Positions 55,071 to 63,533 of a stretch of DNA of 64,000 nt are shown here, piece after piece; the first letter of the stretch is position 1; each line of letters starts with the position of its first letter. The notes under the pieces are model-generated. The model did not search any database. It was given only the letters and a program-made list of their open reading frames with translations, and had not been told where the DNA came from. The translations under genes were made by a program, and so were the position numbers. Source of the stretch: an uncultured Lachnospiraceae bacterium (GTDB taxonomy: Bacteria; Bacillota; Clostridia; Lachnospirales; Lachnospiraceae); contig CAKRCW010000003.1 of assembly GCA_934309145.1 (NCBI GenBank), forward strand, positions 1-64,000, read 5' to 3'.

Positions 55071-57530
55071 ATGGACAATAATTTTTTTAATGGACAGCCC
55101 CAGGACGGACAGAATGAAGCAAGTCAGTCAACAAGTGGTTTTACTCTTGCAGGGGAAAACCAGCAGAACATACCACAGCAGGATGCAGGTATGCAGCAGA
55201 ATGTACCACCACAGTATGATTACAATGCAGGAATGGGGCAGAATGTGCCACCGCAGTATAATTACAATGCAGGAATGGGGCAGAATGTGCCACCGCAGTA
55301 TAATTACAATGCAGGAATGGGGCAGAATGTACCACCGCAGTATGATTACAATGCAGGAATGGGACAGAACATACCGCCACAGTACGGAGCAGGAATGGGA
55401 CAGAATGTACCACCACAGAATCCGGGTAAGCCTCCTAAGGTTAAGAAGCCTATGACAAAGGGCAAGCTTGCAGGTATTATAACGGCAGGAATAGTAGCTG
55501 TTGCGGCAGTTGTATGTGGAGTAATTTTCATTCCTAGGTTTATAAAATCTGATAAAGAGGTTGTTATAGATGCGTTTGAAAATACATTTACCTCTGGCAA
55601 TTCATCAGATTTTATGACAGATGTTATAGGTATAGATGATTTAAGAGAAGCTATACAGACAACAGGTTATACTCAGAGCATGGAGTATAGTGTGAATCAG
55701 ATAGCAGGTACAGATATTGATGGTTTATCAATCAGCGGAAATACAGCGTATGATGTTGCAAATAAGCTTGTTAATGCTGATGTAACAGTAGGATTTCAGG
55801 ATAATGATTTATTTACCGCCAGCCTTACAGGAGATGAGGATAATACATATTTACAGCTTGTGGATATGATTGATGGATACCTTGCAATTCCAAATGATTT
55901 ATCAAAGCTTCAGGATGCACCTTTATTTGAAGGTGAAGATATGAGTGCGATGCCAAGCACAGTTATAAATTATTTTTCTGCAGCAGAAGACGAGGATACA
56001 CAGGCTCTCAATGCTAACTATGTAAATGCTGTTGAGAAGCTATGGGATTCTGTTTCTGTTGAAAAGCAGGGAAATGCAAAGGTTAACGTTAATGATAAGA
56101 CTGTAAAAGCTAAGGAATATTATGTTACGCTCGCTGAGGAGGATTTAGAGGCTGCTGCATCTGATATGCTTGATGCTGCAAGTGACATAATTTTAGCCGA
56201 GCCAGAGGCTATTGACGAGCTTGGAATGGATGAGGAAACCTTCAAACAGTCTATGGATCAGGTTAAGAACATGATACCATCTCTTATCAATGGCGACCTT
56301 GTTGTCAAGGTATATGTAGCTGACAAGAAAGTTGTTAAGATATCAGCCAGTGATAAGATTACAGTTATGTACGTTGATTTAGAGTACAATATCTATATGG
56401 ATATTGATGACAATGATATATCAGGAAAAGTAAGCTTAGGAGCTATGGATCAGGAAGTTGGCTTTAAGTTTGACATAAATGATATTCATGGAAATACAAG
56501 TGGTTCATTTTCAGTATATGCACCTGATACATCTGTAGAGTTATCATTTAACACAACAGATGCAAGCAGTGACAGCCTGACAGATAAGAAGTTTACGGCA
56601 AGTCTCAAGTATAATTCTGATGAGCTTGCAAGTGTTGATGGTGAGTATACATTTGATTTGAATAACTATAAAGCTAATTTATCCCTTGATGGAAATATTA
56701 CAGATGTTGGTGATATAGGATTTGTAGTTGAACTGTCATATACAGATATAACTAAGGGTGTTGGATATACCATGAAGCTTGATAATATGGAAGTGGTATA
56801 TAACGATGAGAATGTACTTAGTATAGCAGGTGAGACAACTGTGGATACATCAAGTGTTTCATCAACACCTATAGATTCAAGTCTTCCTGTATATGATTTG
56901 TCAGCAATCAGTACTGATGAGTTCGAGAATATGATATCTGATAATTCAGATAATATATTGACATGGCTTGATAACCTGATAAATAATTCTGGTGCATTTG
57001 GAGATGCCTTAGGCGAGTATATTACTACTATGTTATATGGTGCATCATACGATGATAGTTATGGTTACGATGATTATGGTGATGATTACAATGATACAGA
57101 CACATATACATCAGATGATATGACTCTTATCAGTGGCAATACACAGGTGGAAATACTTGGCTGTATAGATGGATTTACTCTTGACTATGCTTGTAATTAT
57201 TTTGTAGATTATTATACTGATAATTATTCAATGATAGAGTATATATTAGAGACAGACACTACAGTTGAGGATGTGCTTGCACAGTTGGAATCTCTCGGAT
57301 ATGATGGCGATATTTCAAACCAGACATTAGATGTTGATGGAGAGACCTTACATTATTCTATGGTACTGTATGATGAGGCTGGAGACAGCAAATACTATAT
57401 GATAGTTAAGGAATTGTCAGATGGTACATATCTTGCTGTTAAGGCTTTGATATATTCAGAGGATTCACAGTATACTGTTGAACAACTGGCACAGGCACTT
57501 AATAGTCAGTATTATAACGTAATACAGTAG
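55071..57530 (+). CDS. Large single-pass membrane protein with QNVPPQYNYNAGMG repeats
   Basis: An N-terminal, Pro/Gln/Asn/Tyr-rich cytosolic tract with about five copies of a 14-residue unit (55190-55422) is followed by one helix (about residues 133-157) and an external part of about 660 residues rich in Asp, Ser and Thr. The external part has repeated beta-type segments. The ordering of tract-helix-external domain resembles the zinc-ribbon proteins at 1-4 kb, but there is no ribbon here. GGAGG precedes the ATG. Function unknown. Confidence 0.75.
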   Translation: MDNNFFNGQPQDGQNEASQSTSGFTLAGENQQNIPQQDAGMQQNVPPQYDYNAGMGQNVPPQYNYNAGMGQNVPPQYNYNAGMGQNVPPQYDYNAGMGQNIPPQYGAGMGQNVPPQNPGKPPKVKKPMTKGKLAGIITAGIVAVAAVVCGVIFIPRFIKSDKEVVIDAFENTFTSGNSSDFMTDVIGIDDLREAIQTTGYTQSMEYSVNQIAGTDIDGLSISGNTAYDVANKLVNADVTVGFQDNDLFTASLTGDEDNTYLQLVDMIDGYLAIPNDLSKLQDAPLFEGEDMSAMPSTVINYFSAAEDEDTQALNANYVNAVEKLWDSVSVEKQGNAKVNVNDKTVKAKEYYVTLAEEDLEAAASDMLDAASDIILAEPEAIDELGMDEETFKQSMDQVKNMIPSLINGDLVVKVYVADKKVVKISASDKITVMYVDLEYNIYMDIDDNDISGKVSLGAMDQEVGFKFDINDIHGNTSGSFSVYAPDTSVELSFNTTDASSDSLTDKKFTASLKYNSDELASVDGEYTFDLNNYKANLSLDGNITDVGDIGFVVELSYTDITKGVGYTMKLDNMEVVYNDENVLSIAGETTVDTSSVSSTPIDSSLPVYDLSAISTDEFENMISDNSDNILTWLDNLINNSGAFGDALGEYITTMLYGASYDDSYGYDDYGDDYNDTDTYTSDDMTLISGNTQVEILGCIDGFTLDYACNYFVDYYTDNYSMIEYILETDTTVEDVLAQLESLGYDGDISNQTLDVDGETLHYSMVLYDEAGDSKYYMIVKELSDGTYLAVKALIYSEDSQYTVEQLAQALNSQYYNVIQ
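55190..55422 (+). repeat. 42-bp coding repeats in the large membrane protein
   Basis: Four or five 42-bp units (encoding NVPPQYNYNAGMGQ or close variants) with high DNA identity; copy number probably varies. Confidence 0.85.
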
Positions 57531-57538
57531 CTTATACA

Positions 57539-57575
57539 GAGAGCTGTTGTGGATTTAACGACAGCTCTCTTTTTA
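57539..57575 (+). terminator. Terminator after the large membrane protein gene
   Basis: AGAGAGCTGT pairs with ACAGCTCTCT, followed by TTTTT. Confidence 0.9.
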
Positions 57576-57612
57576 TATCATTTGAAATTAAATTACAGAG
57601 GGAGTTAGCCTG

Positions 57613-58386
57613 ATGAAGAAGATAGAGATAAAGAAATGTGTAATAGGAGAGGGTTTACCTAAGATATGCGTACCTCTTGTCGGCAAAACAGAGGAGGATA
57701 TAGCAGGTCAGGCACAGAAAATATGTGATTGTAAGTCAAGAATAGATATCGTAGAATTTCGGGCAGATTATTATGAGGGATTACAGGATATACCGAGACT
57801 TCTGGCATTTCTTGAAAAATTGTATGTAATGCTTGGTGATAAGGTATTGCTGTTTACCATAAGAAGCGAGTCTGAGGGTGGCGAAAAGCTTAAGCTTAAA
57901 ACTCCAGATGTATATGATATCAATCGTGCAGTTATAGAAAGTGCAATACCGGATATGGTTGATGTCGAGCTTTATTCCGGAGATGAGGACGTTGATAAGC
58001 TTGTTAAGCTTGCTCACGAAAAAGGTATCTATATAGTTATGTCCAATCATGATTTTAACAAAACTCCAGAGGTTCAGGAAATGGTAAGCCGTATGTGTCG
58101 TATGCAGGACATGGGTGCTGATATAGCTAAGATAGCTGTTATGCCACAGAATAATGAACAGCTGATTAATCTGTTTACTGCCACATCTATTATGAATACA
58201 AAGTATGCCAGAGTTCCTGTTATAACTATTTCCATGGGAAAACTCGGTGCGTTGAGCCGTATTGCAGGACAAGTGTTTGGAAGCTCTGTCACATTTGCAG
58301 CTCTTGAGCAGTCATCTGCACCAGGACAGATACCGGTTGCTGAATTAGATGAGATGATGACTAAGATTGATAAATACTGTAATTAA
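57613..58386 (+). CDS. aroD: Type I 3-dehydroquinate dehydratase
   Basis: Third step of the shikimate pathway. The Schiff-base lysine region is GADIAKIAVMPQN; the substrate-binding region is DIVEFRADYYEG and VIMSNHDFNKTPE-like with the catalytic His. The 257-aa length is typical. GAGGGAG lies upstream. It is alone, with a terminator before it. Confidence 0.95.
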   Translation: MKKIEIKKCVIGEGLPKICVPLVGKTEEDIAGQAQKICDCKSRIDIVEFRADYYEGLQDIPRLLAFLEKLYVMLGDKVLLFTIRSESEGGEKLKLKTPDVYDINRAVIESAIPDMVDVELYSGDEDVDKLVKLAHEKGIYIVMSNHDFNKTPEVQEMVSRMCRMQDMGADIAKIAVMPQNNEQLINLFTATSIMNTKYARVPVITISMGKLGALSRIAGQVFGSSVTFAALEQSSAPGQIPVAELDEMMTKIDKYCN

Positions 58387-58450
58387 TATTAAATTCACAA
58401 TATATTTCATATTTTCAAATTGAATAAGTAAACGCTTTTTTGAATTATTT

Positions 58451-58496
58451 TACCGTACCTCCATGTTCTACAATATATTAAAAAGGAGGTACGGTA
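58451..58496 (+). promoter_or_regulatory. Hairpin that masks the ribosome binding site of the XRE gene
   Basis: TACCGTACCTCC (58451-58462) is perfectly complementary to GGAGGTACGGTA (58485-58496), 12 bp with a 22-base loop. The 3' arm contains the only Shine-Dalgarno sequence for the gene at 58501. As DNA, the same dyad could be an operator. Confidence 0.75.
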
Positions 58497-58500
58497 TCTG

Positions 58501-58947
58501 GTGGAAATAGCTAGTTCGATTGATATATCCCTGCGTGTTAAGGAAGTCAGAAAGGCTCTTAATCTGAAAAGAGATAAATTCGCAGATGTATTGTCTATGA
58601 GCACAAGTCACCTTGCCAATATAGAGAATGGAAGAAGGTCGATAACCATTGATAATCTTTGTGCGTTAAGAAAGTTATATGGTGTGTCCGCCAATTATAT
58701 ATTGTTTGGTATTGGCGATATGTTTATTGGCGAAGAAAAAGATAAGACGGATATATATGCCCTTTCTGATTCAGAGAAGATAGTTAAAATGTTTCAGTTA
58801 TATGAGTATTTTACGAGATATAAGCGTATATCCTTTAACAATGATGATATAGAAGTCTTTGATTTTATACAGAAGGTTGATGAGCGTATGCATCTTGTGT
58901 TCTACAAGCAGTATAAGGATAAGATAAAAATATCTGACAAATGGTAG
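58501..58947 (+). CDS. XRE-family helix-turn-helix regulator
   Basis: An N-terminal HTH_3 domain (residues about 10-65; LRVKEVRKALNLKRDKFADVLSMSTSHLANIENGRRSITID) is followed by an 80-residue alpha-helical C-terminus without recognised motif. The start is GTG at 58501, with GGAGG 11 nt upstream (long spacing). The next gene (LytTR) starts 8 bp after its stop, so they are co-transcribed. Likely a repressor that may bind the dyad upstream. Confidence 0.82.
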   Translation: MEIASSIDISLRVKEVRKALNLKRDKFADVLSMSTSHLANIENGRRSITIDNLCALRKLYGVSANYILFGIGDMFIGEEKDKTDIYALSDSEKIVKMFQLYEYFTRYKRISFNNDDIEVFDFIQKVDERMHLVFYKQYKDKIKISDKW

Positions 58948-58955
58948 GGGGATGT

Positions 58956-59681
58956 ATGCAAAAGAGAGTGTTGGTAGTAGAACAGTCGGTTAAGCAGGCT
59001 CATGAAATAGCCAAATTAATAAGGGCTATAAGCATGGATATACTTGTCATTGAGGTCTATGATATAGAAGCTGCATATCAGTGTGCAGCAGAGCGGGTTA
59101 TAGATGTATTTGTTGTTGGAGTTATACCTTGTAACAGACTTGAGGTGCAGGAATACAAGTTTATTGAAAATCTAAGAAACATCAGAAGATATATGTTTGC
59201 ACCAGTGATTCTAATTTCTAATATAGAGGATATATCTGGCTATATATTTCGCAGATTGCATTGTTATGAACATCTGGAACGTCCCATAAATATTACATAT
59301 ATGGAAGAAGTTTTAAGAAGTGCGTTGTATCATACAACTGACAGACGGGTAGATAAAAGTGTATATATAAAGCGGGACAATGTTGTTTATCCTGTTCTGT
59401 GCAGAGACATTGTTTATGCAAGAGTTAACTCGCGCGTATTACAGATATGTATGCAGGACAGTTATATGCATGAGATACCATATATGACTATGCAGCGTTT
59501 TATATCCTATGCCGACCACCCGCATCTCGTCCAGTGTGCGAGAAATACATTGATTAATACGCGGAGAATAAGAAACATAGATATAACAAACCGATTTGTA
59601 ACTATGACAAATGGAGATGTTGTTGATATTGGTGTTTCTTATGTTGGGAGATTAAAGGAATATCTTGAGCATAAATTTTAA
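58956..59681 (+). CDS. LytTR-domain regulator with degenerate receiver
   Basis: The N-terminal 120 residues have the shape of a receiver domain but the acidic pair is replaced (VVEQS for the usual V-D-D), the phospho-acceptor Asp is Gly (VFVVGVIP) and the KP lysine is Arg (LERPI). A LytTR DNA-binding domain follows (about residues 135-240; CRDIVYARVNSRVLQI, FVQCARNTLINTRRI-like). It is probably not phosphorylated. ATG at 58956 is preceded by AGGGGG; an ATG at 58941 overlaps the XRE gene. A terminator follows. Confidence 0.85.
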   Translation: MQKRVLVVEQSVKQAHEIAKLIRAISMDILVIEVYDIEAAYQCAAERVIDVFVVGVIPCNRLEVQEYKFIENLRNIRRYMFAPVILISNIEDISGYIFRRLHCYEHLERPINITYMEEVLRSALYHTTDRRVDKSVYIKRDNVVYPVLCRDIVYARVNSRVLQICMQDSYMHEIPYMTMQRFISYADHPHLVQCARNTLINTRRIRNIDITNRFVTMTNGDVVDIGVSYVGRLKEYLEHKF

Positions 59682-59718
59682 TACAGACGGGGATGTGTGA
59701 GGACATCTCCGTCTGTAT
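59681..59718 (+). terminator. Terminator of the XRE-LytTR operon
   Basis: ATACAGACGGGGATGT (59681-59696) pairs with ACATCTCCGTCTGTAT (59703-59718) with one G-T pair; the T run is weak. Confidence 0.75.
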
Positions 59719-59876
59719 ATTTATGGCAACCGGACAGGTACGCCCGATTGACGATGTGTAATCCGCAACCAGATAGATTATAGAATAGATTAGATGACTG
59801 ATAATTTATTAAGAGGTCTTTGACTGACGCACGAATATAATAATCACATCAGTGCTTATTGTACACGTTATTAGTC
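59719..59876. other. Intergenic DNA without recognisable feature
   Basis: I see no gene, repeat or structured element in this stretch between the two terminators. Confidence 0.4.
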
Positions 59877-59926
59877 TAAAAAAATAGATTTGTGCATGAA
59901 TGCTGTATAAACCTGCACAAATCTAT
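59877..59926 (-). terminator. Terminator of the Gfo/Idh gene
   Basis: ATAGATTTGTGCA (59884-59896) pairs with TGCACAAATCTAT (59914-59926); on the - strand a T run of eight follows. Confidence 0.9.
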
Positions 59927-59958
59927 ATATGTTATGTAATGGCATTATTTAATGCGAT

Positions 59959-60951
59959 TTATTCCGCCTTGTTTTCCATAGGAAAACTAATCTTCCAGTT
60001 CTTTCTTAAGGTGTCTGTCATCTGCATAATGCGAAGTGTCTCCTTGTGAGGCATCTCATCAAATTCGTATTTACCAAGTATTATAGCATCACGGGCTGCA
60101 ATAAATTCATATTCATAACCATTTATCTGTTTCTCTGGCTGTTTGACATCAGATACCAGACGTCCATCACCAGCATATACGCGGACTGCCTCAGGACAGT
60201 TGATGTTGTCAACCTCTATATATCCTTCTGTTCCATATAAGGTAGCACTGTTATCAGCCTTATACATCATGGTGACAAATGCAGTGGCTGTCTGTCCGCC
60301 ATTAAATCCAAGCTGTAAACATTCCTGTGCATCTACGCCTGTGTCTAATTTAAGACAGGTTGAAGCGATAGCGTTGGGTGCTTTGCCGTACATCATGGTG
60401 ATGAAGTTAAGTGGGTATACACCAAGGTCTAACAACGCACCACCGCCGAGCTCAGGCTTGGTAACGCGCTCTATGTGTCTTAAGTTGTATCCAAGGCTGC
60501 AGGTTATATTGTTAATACGACCAATGGCATTGTTCTGTACATAGCCTGCTAATGCCTGATACATAGGCATAAATCTTATCCACATGGCCTCACCTACAAA
60601 TATATTTTTCTCCTCAGAGAGCTTAAGTATTTCAGCAGTAGTTTCTGCATCATAGGAAAATGCTTTCTCAACGAGAACCGGCTTGCCAGCCTCTATACAC
60701 ATCTTTGCCTGCTCGGCATGGTGTGAATGTGGTGTTGCAATATATATGAGCTCCACATCAGAATCCTGAACGAGCTCTTCGTATGAGCCATATCTCTTCT
60801 CTATATTGTGTTCATCCGCAAATGTATTTGCACGGTCTATGTCGCGTGATGCAATGGCGTAAGGCTCGAATGCATCCAGCTTATTAAGTGTGTCAGCTAT
60901 AGTGCCTGCTATGTTGCCTGCACCCATTATTCCAACTTTAAAATTAATCAT
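59959..60951 (-). CDS. Gfo/Idh/MocA family oxidoreductase
   Basis: NAD(P)-dependent dehydrogenase of sugars or related compounds. The Rossmann motif VGIMGAGNIAGTIAD is near residue 6; the EKA segment (VLVEKAFS) occupies the usual EKP position; LGGGALLDLGVYPL is the family C-terminal motif. 330 aa is typical. Substrate unknown; no pathway genes adjacent. Start 60951 has AAGGAG 8 nt upstream. Confidence 0.92.
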   Translation of the reverse strand: MINFKVGIMGAGNIAGTIADTLNKLDAFEPYAIASRDIDRANTFADEHNIEKRYGSYEELVQDSDVELIYIATPHSHHAEQAKMCIEAGKPVLVEKAFSYDAETTAEILKLSEEKNIFVGEAMWIRFMPMYQALAGYVQNNAIGRINNITCSLGYNLRHIERVTKPELGGGALLDLGVYPLNFITMMYGKAPNAIASTCLKLDTGVDAQECLQLGFNGGQTATAFVTMMYKADNSATLYGTEGYIEVDNINCPEAVRVYAGDGRLVSDVKQPEKQINGYEYEFIAARDAIILGKYEFDEMPHKETLRIMQMTDTLRKNWKISFPMENKAE

Positions 60952-61050
60952 CAATAGTACTCCTTGTTTGTGTAAATGCGTCATGTGCGACATGAATATT
61001 ATACTTTATATCAAGGCAATATTCAAGCAAAACGGGATTGTGGATTTTTT

Positions 61051-61274
61051 GCCAGATAATAATTGGATGAGGGGCTTTTTGCACTGGGGCTGTTGCCCAC
61101 GGATGGTAGTCCACATGCAGAGACCGCTTGCGCTTAGTTGCTCCGAGCAGCAGCACTAGATTCGTGCCGTGCACTCATCAAGTGCTGGCTGTCGCAAATG
61201 TCCTTGCATGTGGACTATCCATCCGCGGGCAACAGCCCAAGTGCAAAAAGCCCCTCATCCAATTATTATCTGGC
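61051..61274. repeat. 224-bp palindromic element, structured repeat copy 2
   Basis: Arms 61051-61119 and 61206-61274 are about 95 percent complementary (a few substitutions and one indel). The loop carries, on the - strand, GGACATTTGCGACAGC and a hairpin CAGCACT/AGTGCTG, GAT/ATC, GTGC/GCAC with tandem GA/GA mismatches and an ACG loop (+ strand 61151-61187), the same architecture as in copy 1 at 7066-7102. One arm end encodes the last codons and stop of the histidine kinase. No transposase is encoded. Confidence 0.8.
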
Positions 61275-62585
61275 AGAATCCTGTACAAATCCATCTGTTG
61301 ACAACATTATGTTAGATATATATTCATTGTCCGTTGAGCAAAACCTTGTAAATCCGTTGTATTTTTGTGCAGTAGCCTTTATGGATAAAAGACCTATGCC
61401 GCTTCTGTGAGGTGAGCCTGCGTCATTATTGTTGCAGCTGTTTACCATCGCTATGTATAATGCATTTTTTGTATTCGTGTCGCAGGACAGGTTAATATAG
61501 CGGCTGTCTGCGTCACAAAGTTTACAGGCATTAATAGCATTTTCCAAAAGATTGCCGAAAACAAGACATAAGTCAACATCCGAAATATGAGAATCAGCTG
61601 GAAGGGCAATCTGTATAGAAGTCTTTATGTTGTATGCCGATGCGATATTATCATAGTAGCCTACAATGGCATTCACGGCAGGATTTTTACAGTAATCGGA
61701 AATATGGCTATCAACTGATATCTGATTTGTATAATCTGAAATATAATCATTTAGTTCGTTATATTGTCTGTTTTGGACAAGCTCAGATATTACAGCGATA
61801 GTATGCTTAAAATCATGTCTTATGTGCCTTGTCTGTTCCATATAAGCCTGTAGCTTAATATATTGCTCCGCCTGTGTCTGATACATGAGGGAAGAGGTTT
61901 CAAGCTCTATCTTCTGAGAGGAGGTAAGTGCAATCTGATATAGCAGTATTTGAAATACAATAAAAAATATTAAAAGTACAGCCTCAATCACCATTGCAAT
62001 CTGAAATACACGGCCTACCCGGATGTTATTATAATCAATTGGTATCATATATATATTGCAGAATGTCACTATAGCCGGAACTATCCATGCCATATACCAT
62101 AAAGGTTTAGTGTTAAAATTCTTGAAAATCCATTTTAATTTATCCTTAATCAGCAGGAAGATAGTCATAATTATGATACTTACGCTGTACTGTATTAATA
62201 TTCCAGGAATGGATTTATCGTGTACATTTGAGGTGGGGTCTATGTGTGCAATTATATAGTTATTGGCTATGCATCCAAAGGATAAGGTGGCAGTTGCACA
62301 TAAAAACAGATACAGCAGTTTTAATTTATTCAGTCTGACCATAACAAAATAAGCTATAAGGCAGGCAAAAAGTATTATAAAGAAGAATAGATTGATGTAG
62401 TATGTATGGGTTGAATCAATATAACCAAATAAAATACAGATGGCCAATACCATAGGTATCAATATGGTATATATTTTCTTTTGAGGGATTATGAGCCAAT
62501 CAGAAACTGGTACAAGGCATATAAATATACCTGGAAAAATAATTGCATATTCTGCTGCTGAAAATAGAATCGATTGTATATTCAT
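61266..62585 (-). CDS. Agr-type sensor histidine kinase (GHKL)
   Basis: Six or seven hydrophobic helices (residues about 7-215) precede a helix with RHIRHDFKHTIAV (phospho-acceptor His) and a GHKL ATPase domain (NLLENAINAC, SGIGLLSI). This is the AgrC/ComD-like group of peptide-responsive kinases. It overlaps the response regulator by 4 bp (ATGA). No agrB/agrD-like peptide gene is seen in the window. Its stop codon lies in the end of the palindromic element. Confidence 0.9.
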   Translation of the reverse strand: MNIQSILFSAAEYAIIFPGIFICLVPVSDWLIIPQKKIYTILIPMVLAICILFGYIDSTHTYYINLFFFIILFACLIAYFVMVRLNKLKLLYLFLCATATLSFGCIANNYIIAHIDPTSNVHDKSIPGILIQYSVSIIIMTIFLLIKDKLKWIFKNFNTKPLWYMAWIVPAIVTFCNIYMIPIDYNNIRVGRVFQIAMVIEAVLLIFFIVFQILLYQIALTSSQKIELETSSLMYQTQAEQYIKLQAYMEQTRHIRHDFKHTIAVISELVQNRQYNELNDYISDYTNQISVDSHISDYCKNPAVNAIVGYYDNIASAYNIKTSIQIALPADSHISDVDLCLVFGNLLENAINACKLCDADSRYINLSCDTNTKNALYIAMVNSCNNNDAGSPHRSGIGLLSIKATAQKYNGFTRFCSTDNEYISNIMLSTDGFVQDSAR

Positions 62586-63331
62586 TGTACTCCTCCGTTA
62601 TTACTATGTGTGAGGCATTTTGTTCTTCTGGCAAACTGTCTTGTTATGTATGCCTGATTAATAACCTTATAACGTTTTGTATTTATTGGTAATACTGTAC
62701 CATCTGTCATACAGCAGGTTCTTTCATCCATTGATAATACATAATCCAGATTTATGAGTATTCCTCTGTTTACTGACAAAAAACGGTCATCATCAAGCAT
62801 AGTTTCCAGTTTTTTGAATGGCATTCTGCATCTGAGTATTTCATTTGCATGAATAATCAGATAGTTGGAATCAGAGTTTATGTATTTTATGTTGGAATAA
62901 AGGACAGGTATAGCCTTTCGATTAATAGGAAGAAGTATGTGGGCAGTATCCTCCGTATTTTTCTTAAAAAAATTAAGGTCATTCATAGCCTTATCTATCA
63001 TATCCTGAGTGACAGGCTTTTGTAGATAATCAAATGCATGCACACCAAATGCATCTGCGTGATGCTCACAGCTGGTTGTTATAAATATAATTGGAGTTGT
63101 GGGAAATGATTGTCTGAAGACATTTGCCATTTCAATGCCATTAGTATTATCCATATATATATCCGTAAACACAATATCGTAAATATTATTGGAAAGAGAG
63201 GATAAAAATTGGTCAGCAGATGAATATATATCACAGTGAGTGTCCGTGTTAATAAAGCTTCCCCAGTTTGATATCAGTCTTTCTATATGAAGCTGTTCAG
63301 TATTGTTGTCATCTATAATAGCTATATTCAA
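62582..63331 (-). CDS. LytTR response regulator (AgrA-like)
   Basis: An intact receiver (NIAIIDDN, phospho-Asp in IVFTDIYMD, Lys in LQKPV) and a C-terminal LytTR DNA-binding domain (about residues 140-235, FLSVNRGILINLDYVLSM). TTG at 63331 has GGGGGA 7 nt upstream and gives MNIAIIDDN; the ATG at 63352 has no ribosome binding site. It is co-transcribed with the kinase and divergent from the exported protein at 63534. Confidence 0.9.
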   Translation of the reverse strand: MNIAIIDDNNTEQLHIERLISNWGSFINTDTHCDIYSSADQFLSSLSNNIYDIVFTDIYMDNTNGIEMANVFRQSFPTTPIIFITTSCEHHADAFGVHAFDYLQKPVTQDMIDKAMNDLNFFKKNTEDTAHILLPINRKAIPVLYSNIKYINSDSNYLIIHANEILRCRMPFKKLETMLDDDRFLSVNRGILINLDYVLSMDERTCCMTDGTVLPINTKRYKVINQAYITRQFARRTKCLTHSNNGGVQ

Positions 63332-63373
63332 CAGAAAATCCCCCTTCCCCATAATTTGATAATTGAATAAATT

Positions 63374-63396
63374 ACTATAATTTTAAAAATTATAGT
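63374..63396. promoter_or_regulatory. 23-bp palindrome between two-component system and exported protein
   Basis: ACTATAATTTT and AAATTATAGT form a near-perfect dyad in the divergent intergenic region. It could be an operator. Confidence 0.4.
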
Positions 63397-63433
63397 ACGG
63401 AATTATATTAGCATAAATATTTGTCGAGAAGAA

Positions 63434-63503
63434 CCCCTTTTATCCCAGAAAATTGCCGTTTGTCCCACATCTGTTGACGTAGAATAGAAAAAATGCTTTG
63501 ATA
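63434..63503 (+). promoter_or_regulatory. Promoter with upstream 20-bp-spaced direct repeat
   Basis: CCCTTTTATCCCA (63435-63447) and GCCGTTTGTCCCA (63455-63467) match at 10 of 13 positions at a 20-bp period and lie just upstream of TTGACG (63474-63479); a weak -10 (TTGATA) follows after 18 bp. This spacing is typical of LytTR-activated promoters. Confidence 0.5.
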
Positions 63504-63533
63504 AAAATAATGTTAATAAAATAGGAGGAGAAT

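Noticed and set aside
55054..55455. ORF in another frame over the NVPPQY repeats
   Set aside because: Same reason; the 55071 frame has a good start and continues for 819 residues.
60890..61410. ORFs running through the palindromic element on both strands
   Set aside because: They depend on the inverted arms, lack start signals and have no protein-like composition.
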